Source: Gammaproteobacteria bacterium (GTDB lineage Bacteria > Pseudomonadota > Gammaproteobacteria > Steroidobacterales > Steroidobacteraceae). From it: DNA of 8,259 nt. The DNA is taken from positions 1-8,259 of the forward strand of contig JASHYG010000335.1 of assembly GCA_030043215.1 (NCBI GenBank), read 5' to 3'. The notes under the pieces were generated by a model. It ran no database searches. It worked only from the letters and a program-made list of their open reading frames with translations, and was not told the origin of the DNA. This document shows, in pieces, positions 1-5,850 of this stretch (its first letter is position 1; each line of letters starts with the position of its first letter). The position numbers and the translations under genes were made by a program.

Positions 1-2
1 AT

Positions 3-59
3 CCGCGCCACGCACTGTATGCGGTCGGCCGTGTGCTCCGTCAAGAGCTCGCAGGTTAG
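3..59 (+). CDS. possible 3' end of an upstream gene (partial, unidentified)
   Basis: The frame beginning at base 3 is open from the window edge to a TAG at 57-59. It reads 18 residues ending in ...ALYAVGRVLRQELAG. This looks like an ordinary soluble protein C-terminus, with mixed hydrophobic and charged residues, while the other two forward frames read Arg-rich text. Eighteen codons are far too few to identify a family, and an open stretch of this length is expected by chance in G+C-rich DNA. If real, the gene would run in the same direction as the pqq operon and end about 220 bp before pqqA. Nothing in the visible part suggests its function. Confidence 0.25.
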   Translation, partial: PRHALYAVGRVLRQELAG

Positions 60-206
60 ACATCGAGGTGGGCGACGCCGGCGCCGAACTCGACCTAGAT
101 CTTAAGCTTTACCATTGTCTCATCCCGTTGCAGGAAGGCCGCGTTCACCCCCGGCCCGGAGCGCGGCGGCCCGCTACCCGCAAGCTGGTCAACGCGAGGA
201 ATTCCC

Positions 207-235
207 TTGACGAACCGCCCGGATCGCCCTACGGT
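207..235 (+). promoter_or_regulatory. predicted sigma70-type promoter of the pqq operon
   Basis: A -35 element TTGACG (207-212; five of six consensus bases) is separated by exactly 17 bp from a -10 element TACGGT (230-235; keeps the key TA...T positions). Transcription would start near base 242 and give a leader of about 37 bases before pqqA. No operator-like inverted repeat was recognised over it. The prediction rests on sequence match and position only. Confidence 0.5.
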
Positions 236-266
236 TTCGCACTGCGATCTGCTTCGATCAGCCGTC

Positions 267-270
267 GAGG
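267..270 (+). promoter_or_regulatory. ribosome binding site of pqqA
   Basis: GAGG is placed 8 bases before the GTG at 279. This is a good Shine-Dalgarno match at normal spacing and it decides the start codon of the very short pqqA frame. It is stronger than anything seen in front of pqqB. Confidence 0.65.
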
Positions 271-278
271 ATATCAAC

Positions 279-368
279 GTGACCTGGGAAACACCGGAAT
301 TCGTCGAGATCAAGATGGACGCCGAAATCAACTCCTATCAGGATGATTTCGGGAGCGATCACCACTGA
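279..368 (+). CDS. pqqA: PQQ precursor peptide PqqA
   Basis: This encodes the 29-residue ribosomal precursor of pyrroloquinoline quinone. It starts at GTG 279 and begins MTWETPEFVEI, matching the usual PqqA opening (M-x-W-x-x-P). The two residues that become PQQ are Glu16 (324-326) and Tyr20 (336-338) in the motif E-I-N-S-Y, with the obligatory three-residue spacing. The tail QDDFGSDHH is acidic and ends in two His. At 29 residues it is somewhat longer than the 23-24 residues of the Klebsiella-type peptide. In the family, PqqD binds the peptide and presents it to PqqE, which joins the Glu and Tyr side chains; proteases then free the cross-linked pair. It is the first gene of the operon, with a promoter and a good ribosome binding site in front. 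Identification is firm because pqqB to pqqE follow directly. Confidence 0.95.
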   Translation: MTWETPEFVEIKMDAEINSYQDDFGSDHH

Positions 369-413
369 GGACGTGAACCTCCGTCCAGCGATGGCCGGAG
401 AGATCTCTACGGC
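369..413 (+). promoter_or_regulatory. two possible RNA hairpins between pqqA and pqqB
   Basis: Directly after the pqqA stop codon, GGACG (369-373) can pair with CGTCC (382-386) around an 8-base loop. A second element at 394-413 has arms GCCG (394-397) and CGGC (410-413) enclosing, after one G/A mismatch, the perfect palindrome AGAGATCTCT (399-408). Neither is followed by a T-run, so they are not classical terminators. They could stabilise or delimit a pqqA-only transcript, or slow entry into pqqB. The stems are short, so chance is a real alternative. Confidence 0.35.
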
Positions 414-421
414 TCGCGGCG

Positions 422-1345
422 GTGCGAATCCGAGTGCTCGGCTCTGCCGCCGGCGGCGGGTTTCCGCAATGGAATTGCGGGTGTGCGAACTGCCGCGGCG
501 TGCGGGACGGGACCCTCTCCGCGCGGGCACGCACCCAGGAGTCGCTTGCCGTCAGCTCTGACGGCCAATCGTGGTTTTTACTCAATGCGTCCCCCGAGAT
601 CCGGGCGCAGATCGAGAGCTTTCCCCCTCTGCACCCGGGCGCTCCGCGACACTCTCCCATCGCAGGACTGCTCATCACCAACGGTGACTTGGACCACTGC
701 CTGGGCCTGCTGTCGCTCCGCGAGTCCCAGCCTCTTGCGATCTATGCGACCGAGCGGGTACGGCGCGGGTTCACCGAGGGCAACGCGCTCTACGCCACCC
801 TCGAGCGCTTTCCCGGCCAGGCGACCTGGCACACCTTGAGTCCAGGCCGCGCCGCACTCGAGCCGCCCCTCGCTGACGGCCGCCCGAGCGGCCTGACGGT
901 GGAGGCCATCGCCGTTCCGGGTCAACCGCCGCTGCATTTGCGCGGCCGGGTGGAGCCGAGCGCGGACGACAATGTGGGCTTCGAGATCCGCGACCGCCGT
1001 ACCGGCGGAACGCTCGTGTACCTCTCGGGTGTCGCCGCCCCGACTCCCGCCCTGCGTCAGGCGCTCGGACGTGCGGACTGTGTCTTCTTCGACGGAACAT
1101 TCTGGGCGAGCGACGAGCTCATCGCTCTCGGGCTCGGCGAGCGGCGGGCCGAGGACATGGCGCACTGGCCGATCGGCGGTCCGGAAGGGAGCCTCGCAAC
1201 GCTCGGCCGCATCGGCCGGGGCCGGAGGATCTTCATCCACATCAACAACACCAATCCCATCCTGCGCGAGGACTCGCCGGAGCGAGCCGCGGTGACCGCG
1301 GCGGGCTGGGAAGTGGCCCACGACGGGCTCGAGCTCGAGATCTGA
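422..1345 (+). CDS. pqqB: PqqB, metallo-beta-lactamase-fold PQQ biosynthesis protein
   Basis: This 307-residue protein has the size and whole-length pattern of PqqB, a cytoplasmic metallo-beta-lactamase-fold protein. Family work assigns it to hydroxylation of the cross-linked Glu-Tyr intermediate. The N-terminus MRIRVLGSAAGGGFPQWNC is diagnostic. Cys19, Cys21 and Cys24 form the C-x-C-x-x-C structural metal site. The fold's metal motif appears in PqqB form as T-N-G-D-L-D-H (86-92, Asp89, Asp91, His92). DGTFW lies near 222-226, M-A-H-W-P-I-G-G-P-E-G follows, and HINNTNPIL is at 273-281. The start is GTG 422; no other in-frame start lies nearby and it gives the expected N-terminus. I see no good Shine-Dalgarno at normal distance (GGAG at 397-400 is 21 bases away), so translation may be weak. 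The stop codon abuts the pqqC ATG. Confidence 0.97.
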   Translation: MRIRVLGSAAGGGFPQWNCGCANCRGVRDGTLSARARTQESLAVSSDGQSWFLLNASPEIRAQIESFPPLHPGAPRHSPIAGLLITNGDLDHCLGLLSLRESQPLAIYATERVRRGFTEGNALYATLERFPGQATWHTLSPGRAALEPPLADGRPSGLTVEAIAVPGQPPLHLRGRVEPSADDNVGFEIRDRRTGGTLVYLSGVAAPTPALRQALGRADCVFFDGTFWASDELIALGLGERRAEDMAHWPIGGPEGSLATLGRIGRGRRIFIHINNTNPILREDSPERAAVTAAGWEVAHDGLELEI

Positions 1346-2071
1346 ATGGCCGGCGCACCGCTCACGCGGGAGGAGCTGATCGAGCGCTTGCGCGAGGAAG
1401 GCGCGCGCCGCTATCACGATCACCACCGCTATCACGTGCTCATGCACGCCGGGCAGCTCACGCGCGTCCAGCTGCAGCAGTGGGTGCTCAACCGCTACTA
1501 CTACCAGACGCGCATTCCCATCAAGGATGCGCTCATTCTCGCGAAGTCCGAGGATCCCGGCTTCCGGCGCATGTGGATCCACCGGATCCACGACCACGAT
1601 GGGACGAGCGACACGGAAGGCGGGCTCTCGATGTGGCTGCGTCTCGCCGCCGGCGTGGGACTCGATCCCGAGGAGGTCGCGAGCTGCCGATCGGTGCTGC
1701 CGGGCGTACGCTTCGCCTGCGACAGCTACGTGCAGCTCGTGCGCGAGCGCAGTCTGGTGGAGGCGGTCGCCTCCTCGCTCACGGAATTCTTCGCGCCCGA
1801 CCTCATGTCCCGGCGCATACTCGCCTGGGAGCGGCACTACCCGTGGGTGGATCCGCAGATGCTCGCTTACTTCCGCGCCCGCGTGACCCGGGCCCGCGGC
1901 GACTCCGAGGAGGCCATCACGTACGTCACCACGCAGGCAACGACCCGCGAGCTGCAGGAGCGGTGCATCGCGGCGCTCATCCGCAAGACCGAGATTCTCT
2001 GGCACCTGCTCGATACGGTCTATGCCGCCTACGTCGAGCCCGGCTGGGGGACGAAGGGGCCGCGCGAGTGA
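1346..2071 (+). CDS. pqqC: PqqC, pyrroloquinoline quinone synthase
   Basis: This cofactorless oxidase closes the ring and removes eight electrons from the last intermediate to give PQQ, in the cytoplasm. Its 241 residues align with the Klebsiella enzyme without shifts at all checked sites: Tyr23, His24, Arg50, Gln54, Lys60, Arg80, His84, Tyr128, Arg157, Tyr175, Arg179 and Lys214 are all present at the same numbers. The odd one out is position 154. The Klebsiella enzyme has His there, part of the core thought to handle oxygen; this protein has Met (ATG at 1805-1807, context FAPDLMSRR). The rest of the active site is intact, so the enzyme is probably functional. The ATG follows the pqqB stop with no gap, and its stop overlaps the pqqD start as TGATG. 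The Klebsiella numbering is from memory and not from an alignment run here. Confidence 0.98.
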   Translation: MAGAPLTREELIERLREEGARRYHDHHRYHVLMHAGQLTRVQLQQWVLNRYYYQTRIPIKDALILAKSEDPGFRRMWIHRIHDHDGTSDTEGGLSMWLRLAAGVGLDPEEVASCRSVLPGVRFACDSYVQLVRERSLVEAVASSLTEFFAPDLMSRRILAWERHYPWVDPQMLAYFRARVTRARGDSEEAITYVTTQATTRELQERCIAALIRKTEILWHLLDTVYAAYVEPGWGTKGPRE

Positions 2072-2349
2072 TGTCACACGACGCTCGGCCGCGCCTCGCA
2101 CCGAAGGCGAGGCTGCGGCTCGATCAGAAGACCAACCGGTACCTGCTGCTCTATCCCGAGAAAGGCATGCAGCTCAACCCCACCGCGGCCGACATCGTGC
2201 AGCTGTGCACCGGGGAGCACACGGTCGAGGAGATCGTCTCGCGGCTCGCCGAGAAATACGCGCCTCAGCCGCGCGAGGTGGTGGAGCGCGAGGTGTTGTC
2301 ATTCCTCGACGCCCTGAGCGAGCGGGCGCTCGTGCGGACGGATCCGTGA
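2071..2349 (+). CDS. pqqD: PqqD, PqqA-binding chaperone (RiPP recognition element)
   Basis: This is a 92-residue winged-helix-type protein of the PqqD family. It binds the PqqA peptide and delivers it to PqqE, and is the founding example of the recognition domains found in many peptide-modifying systems. The family pattern is clear: an N-terminal P-R-L-A-P-K-A-R-L-R-L-D, then YLLLYPEKGMQLNPTAADIV (24-43), then a TVEEIVSRL helix followed by a Tyr-containing segment and a C-terminal helix. It is a separate protein here, not fused to pqqC as in some methylotrophs. The start chosen is ATG 2071, which overlaps the pqqC stop by one base. A GTG three bases upstream is also in frame but is less likely. 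AAGGGG at 2054-2059 is a plausible ribosome binding site. The last bases overlap the pqqE start by four. Confidence 0.96.
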   Translation: MSHDARPRLAPKARLRLDQKTNRYLLLYPEKGMQLNPTAADIVQLCTGEHTVEEIVSRLAEKYAPQPREVVEREVLSFLDALSERALVRTDP

Positions 2350-3482
2350 GCGCCGCGACTGCAGAGCGGGCGGCGGAGTATCGTCCCTACACGCTGGTCG
2401 CCGAGCTCACCTACGCCTGTCCGCTGCGCTGCGTGTACTGCTCGAACCCCGTGGACTATGCCCGGCACGCCGACGCGCTCGATACGGACACCTGGCTCCA
2501 GGTTCTGCGCGATGCCGAGGCTCTCGGCGTGGTGCAGCTCAATTTGACCGGAGGCGAGCCGCTGCTGCGCAAGGACCTCGAAGCGCTCGTCGCCGAAGCC
2601 GAGCGGCTGCAGCTCTACACCAACCTCATCACGAGCGGCATTCCGGCGACGCGGGAGCGGCTCGCGCGCCTGCGCGATCTGGGGCTCGATAATGTGCAGA
2701 TCTCCGTGCAGGACGTTGCGGCGCCCGGCGCCGACCGCATCGCGGGGCGGCGCGTGTTCGAGCGCAAGCTGCGCGTGGCGCGCTGGGTCAAGGAGCTGGG
2801 GCTCCCGCTCACGCTCAACATCGTCCTGCACCGCGAGAACCTGGACCGCGCCGAGGAGATGATCGCGTTCGCCGAGACACTCCAGGCCGACCGGCTGGAG
2901 CTCGCCAATACCCAGTATCTCGGCTGGGCGCTCGTGAACCGCAGGGCTCTCCTGCCTTCCGCGGAGCAGCTCGCCCGCGCGCGCGCGACGGCCGCCGCGG
3001 CCCGCGAGCGGCTGAAGGGACGCATGGAGATCCTGTTCGTGACGCCCGACTACTACGTCGAGCGGCCGAAGGCCTGCATGGACGGCTGGGGGCGGCGCTT
3101 TCTCCTCGTGAGTCCCGACGGGCTCGTGCTGCCCTGCCACCTCGCCCACACGCTCCCCGGCCTCGCGTGGGAAAGCGTGAGACAGCGGCCGCTCGCCGAT
3201 ATCTGGCACGACTCCGCGGCGCTCAACACCTTTCGCGGCGAGGAGTGGATGCCCGAGCCCTGCCGCAGCTGCGATCGCCGTACCGTCGATTTCGGCGGCT
3301 GCCGCTGCCAGGCCTATCATTTGACCGGCAGCGCTGCGGCCACGGATCCGACGTGCGCGCTCGCGCCGCATCACGACTTGATCGAGGCCGCGCGGCGCGA
3401 AGCGGAGGCAGCCGCGCGTCTCCCCGAGGCCGCCGCGACTCTGGTCTACCGCACCGCCCGCCCGCTCTTGCCTCCCGCTTGA
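2346..3482 (+). CDS. pqqE: PqqE, radical SAM/SPASM PqqA cross-linking enzyme
   Basis: This enzyme makes the carbon-carbon bond between the Glu and Tyr side chains of PqqD-bound PqqA, the first step of PQQ synthesis. The 378 residues begin at GTG 2346 inside the pqqD stop (GTGA overlap). The radical SAM site is C25-x3-C29-x2-C32 (context YACPLRCVYCSNP) and the SAM-contact motif is GGEP at 69-72. The C-terminal SPASM domain keeps the auxiliary iron-sulphur cysteines at 244, 264, 306, 309, 319, 321 and 337, with the PqqE signature GCRCQAYHLTGSA. Asp315, six residues after C309, sits where characterised PqqE uses an unusual Asp cluster ligand. A longer in-frame reading upstream overlaps all of pqqD and is rejected. 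The gene ends the operon. Its TGA is 4 bp from the stop codon of the convergent glucoamylase gene. Confidence 0.98.
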   Translation: MSAATAERAAEYRPYTLVAELTYACPLRCVYCSNPVDYARHADALDTDTWLQVLRDAEALGVVQLNLTGGEPLLRKDLEALVAEAERLQLYTNLITSGIPATRERLARLRDLGLDNVQISVQDVAAPGADRIAGRRVFERKLRVARWVKELGLPLTLNIVLHRENLDRAEEMIAFAETLQADRLELANTQYLGWALVNRRALLPSAEQLARARATAAAARERLKGRMEILFVTPDYYVERPKACMDGWGRRFLLVSPDGLVLPCHLAHTLPGLAWESVRQRPLADIWHDSAALNTFRGEEWMPEPCRSCDRRTVDFGGCRCQAYHLTGSAAATDPTCALAPHHDLIEAARREAEAAARLPEAAATLVYRTARPLLPPA

Positions 3483-3489
3483 GCGCTCA
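3480..3489. repeat. 10-bp palindrome joining two convergent stop codons
   Basis: TGAGCGCTCA is a perfect palindrome. Its left three bases are the pqqE stop and its right three are the stop of the opposing glucoamylase gene. There is no room between the genes for a terminator, and no T-run lies next to the palindrome on either strand, so it is unlikely to be an efficient intrinsic terminator by itself. Transcripts of the two operons probably overlap here. Confidence 0.5.
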
Positions 3490-5850
3490 GCGCGCCACCT
3501 CGACGGCAAAATTTTTCCCGGCCCACTCGCCGTTGCCACTGTCCTGGAAGGTCAGCTCTATCCGCGTGCCCGGCGCGAGCTTCTCCGTATCGAGCCCCGC
3601 GACATACAACCCGAGCCCGCTGTCGTGGGTCGATAGCTCGCCGACCGTGCGCCAGCCGTCCGCGCTCCACCGGATGCGCCCCGCCTCCTGCAGGCAGACG
3701 AGCAGCGGCACGCCGGCCGGGATGCTGCTCACGGGCGCGGCTGGTGACCAGACGGCGCGGGTGATGGGCGGCCGCCGGCCCTTGTAGCGCTCCCACACCG
3801 CAGCGGGCCGGTCGAACGGCCGCTTGAGCTCCCGGGAGACCGCGAGCTTCACGAACTCGGCATGGGCCCAGGCGAGCGGCATCGCCGACCCCGTTGCGTG
3901 GCCGGTCGAGAGTCCGAGCTGCGGGATGTCCGGTGCATCCCACACCTGCTCCGGCAACATGCCACCGCTCGAAGCCATGGCCGCCATGGCGGTGAGATAC
4001 GGCAGCGGGTCGCGGCCGGCGGCGAGCTCGTAGTGTCCCCGCTCGCCCGTCAGCAGCGGCCAGGGCCGCCCCTGTCCGCTCCCATCATAGGCCGTTCCAT
4101 CCGAGTGCTCGCCGTAGCCGTCCGAGGTGTAGCGGTACCAGCTCGCTCCGGTCGGCAGCTCCACGCGCAGCAACGCATCCGCAAGTCTCACGGTCGCGAG
4201 GACGAGAGGATCGTCCGGCTGGCGCAAGCCGAAGCGCACGAGCTGCAGGAAATCCACCCCGACCTGCTGCCAGCACTTCATGTTGGGATCGGTGCGCCAG
4301 TTCTTCACCGGCATCAGCTGCTCGATGGCGGCCGGGTCCTCAAGGATCTCGGCCGGCGCGACGCGCACGTAGTAGGCGTCGATGCCGTACTGCTTGGCGA
4401 GCGCCGTATTGCGGGCCGTCGTCCAATCCTCGATGCGCGCGTTCCAGTAGTCGGCGATGGCGTACGCGAGCTGCCGCGCCGGGGGATCGAGATAAGGGGC
4501 ACCGCAGACGAGGGCGGCGACGCATACGGACAGCGTGAACGCATTGAGCCCCGCATCCTCCTCCCAGCGATCCTGCTGGGTCACCGGACCCGTTCGCACG
4601 AGACAGCTCAGCGCGCGCCGGATCATGTCGCCGATCTCGATGCCGCGGAGCGTGTCGCGCTCCGCGAGGCTCACGGCGAGCAGCACCGGAAAGGCGGTCT
4701 CATCGAGCTGCAGCCCGGTCCAGTAGCTCGTGCCGCCGAGCCACTGGTTCTGATTCCAGTGGCCGTCGGGCTGCTGGGTGGCGATGAGGTAGCGCAGGGT
4801 ATCGCGCGCCTCGCCGATCGCGCCGAGCGCGAGCAAGGCGCCCGCGCACTCGACGAGATCGCGCGGCCACACGAGATGGTATCCGCCGATCTCATCGCGC
4901 GTGTTGCCCCAGGGAACGCTGAGACTCGCCACCATCGTTCCGGGATAGGTCTTGTCCTGATGCGCGCGCAGTACCATGGCGGAGACGTTGAGCTCGCGCT
5001 CGATCGCGGGCGGTACCTGAGGCCAGCCGCCCGAGCGCAAACGGCAGCGGGCGTGCCATCCCTTCCACTCCTCCGTGAGCCGCGTCCAGACGGCCTCGAA
5101 GGGCTCGAGCAACGCCGTGACCGCGACGGTCCCCGCCGCCTCGCGGCTCGCGGCAAAGGCCAGGGCGAGCGTCGCGCTCCGCGGCAGCTCGCCCATCAGC
5201 GCGACGTTGCCCGGCCCGGCGTTCGTGTGCTCCCAGGTCATCGCGCCGTTGCGCGAGAAGTCCTGCCAGCCGTCGCTCTGGCCGACGTAGCCCGCGCTCG
5301 CCCGTCCCCACGCATCCCTCTGGTGCTCGTCCACCGCAGCGAGCGCCGCCGCGAACGGCCCCTGCTCCGCCCACAAGATCCGGCGCCCGCGTGCGTTCCC
5401 CACTTCCGCGAGATTGTCGTGTCCGGTTCCACCGAGGTGCGGCGCGAGCAATGCATAGGGCCGCAGATCCTCATCGCCGGCGAGCTCGACGCGCAGCAGC
5501 ACCGCATCGCGCTGGAGGCAGGGCACGATGCGCAGCGTGAGCTCGAAGCGCGGATGCTGGTGCACGATGGTGACGGCCGGGGTGCCGTCCGCCGCAGCAG
5601 TGAGCGTGTGCTGCTCGAACCGCTTCACCTCCACCCAGAAGCCGCGGCCGTCCGCGACGAGGAATCCGAGGTCGCGGATCTGGGGAATGTCGACGCGCGG
5701 GTAGTACACCTCGTTCAGGATGCCGCCGCCGATCGTGAACCACACGCGCGAGGGGCCGAGCGAGCATCCGACCATCTGCTTGGCGCTGCTCGACCAGGTC
5801 GGAGGGATGCCGGGCGATCCAGGGGCCTGCGCGGCAGGCGGCGTGCTCAT
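3487..5850 (-). CDS. GH15 glucoamylase/glucodextranase-type glycoside hydrolase
   Basis: This 787-residue inverting glycosidase is predicted to release glucose from the non-reducing ends of alpha-glucans. An N-terminal beta-sandwich of the bacterial glucoamylase type (about 19-290, opening around WSSSAKQMVGCSLGPSRVWF) precedes an (alpha/alpha)6 barrel (about 300-690). Barrel landmarks are W328-P-R-D331, the general acid Glu430 in D-R-W-E-E, and the general base Glu634 in L-P-E-Q-V-W-D, followed by WAHAEFVKL. A C-terminal beta-rich segment (about 693-787; RIRWSADGW, FQDSGNGEW) resembles a small carbohydrate-binding or glucodextranase C-terminal module. The N-terminus MSTPPAAQAPGSP is no signal peptide, so the enzyme should be cytoplasmic and act on glycogen, maltodextrin or imported oligosaccharide. 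The start at 5850 overlaps the kinase stop as ATGA. An in-frame start at 6033 is rejected because it adds 61 Arg-rich residues inside the kinase gene. The exact linkage preference cannot be read from the sequence. Confidence 0.94.
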   Translation of the reverse strand: MSTPPAAQAPGSPGIPPTWSSSAKQMVGCSLGPSRVWFTIGGGILNEVYYPRVDIPQIRDLGFLVADGRGFWVEVKRFEQHTLTAAADGTPAVTIVHQHPRFELTLRIVPCLQRDAVLLRVELAGDEDLRPYALLAPHLGGTGHDNLAEVGNARGRRILWAEQGPFAAALAAVDEHQRDAWGRASAGYVGQSDGWQDFSRNGAMTWEHTNAGPGNVALMGELPRSATLALAFAASREAAGTVAVTALLEPFEAVWTRLTEEWKGWHARCRLRSGGWPQVPPAIERELNVSAMVLRAHQDKTYPGTMVASLSVPWGNTRDEIGGYHLVWPRDLVECAGALLALGAIGEARDTLRYLIATQQPDGHWNQNQWLGGTSYWTGLQLDETAFPVLLAVSLAERDTLRGIEIGDMIRRALSCLVRTGPVTQQDRWEEDAGLNAFTLSVCVAALVCGAPYLDPPARQLAYAIADYWNARIEDWTTARNTALAKQYGIDAYYVRVAPAEILEDPAAIEQLMPVKNWRTDPNMKCWQQVGVDFLQLVRFGLRQPDDPLVLATVRLADALLRVELPTGASWYRYTSDGYGEHSDGTAYDGSGQGRPWPLLTGERGHYELAAGRDPLPYLTAMAAMASSGGMLPEQVWDAPDIPQLGLSTGHATGSAMPLAWAHAEFVKLAVSRELKRPFDRPAAVWERYKGRRPPITRAVWSPAAPVSSIPAGVPLLVCLQEAGRIRWSADGWRTVGELSTHDSGLGLYVAGLDTEKLAPGTRIELTFQDSGNGEWAGKNFAVEVAR

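Larger units (their letters stand above)
60..278. other. intergenic region and pqq operon leader
   Basis: This is the only sizeable non-coding stretch in the window. It holds a short A+T-rich island (about 96-120), a possible imperfect hairpin with arms GCCGCG (138-143) and CGCGGC (162-167) around an 18-base loop, and then the promoter and ribosome binding site for pqqA. I see no T-run after the hairpin, so it is not a convincing intrinsic terminator for an upstream gene. No tRNA, riboswitch or repeat was recognised. Short open frames across it on both strands are Arg/Pro/Ser-rich and resemble no protein I know. Confidence 0.6.

Noticed and set aside
97..109. Three overlapping six-base palindromes (AGATCT, CTTAAG, AAGCTT) resembling a vector polylinker
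   Set aside because: The flanks are not vector-like. Overlapping palindromes occur by chance in an A+T-rich patch.
1328..1339. CTCGAGCTCGAG palindrome just before the pqqC start
   Set aside because: It encodes Leu-Glu-Leu-Glu at the PqqB C-terminus. It might form a small hairpin but overlaps the only possible ribosome site and gives no clear regulatory picture.
578..2101. Long open frame of 507 codons on the minus strand opposite pqqB and pqqC
   Set aside because: It is antisense to two firmly identified genes, is rich in Arg, Ala, His and Glu, and shows no recognisable motif. Long antisense frames are normal in G+C-rich coding DNA.
2265..3539. Open frame of 424 codons on the minus strand opposite pqqE
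   Set aside because: Antisense shadow of pqqE with low-complexity Arg/Ala/Gly-rich composition and no family resemblance.
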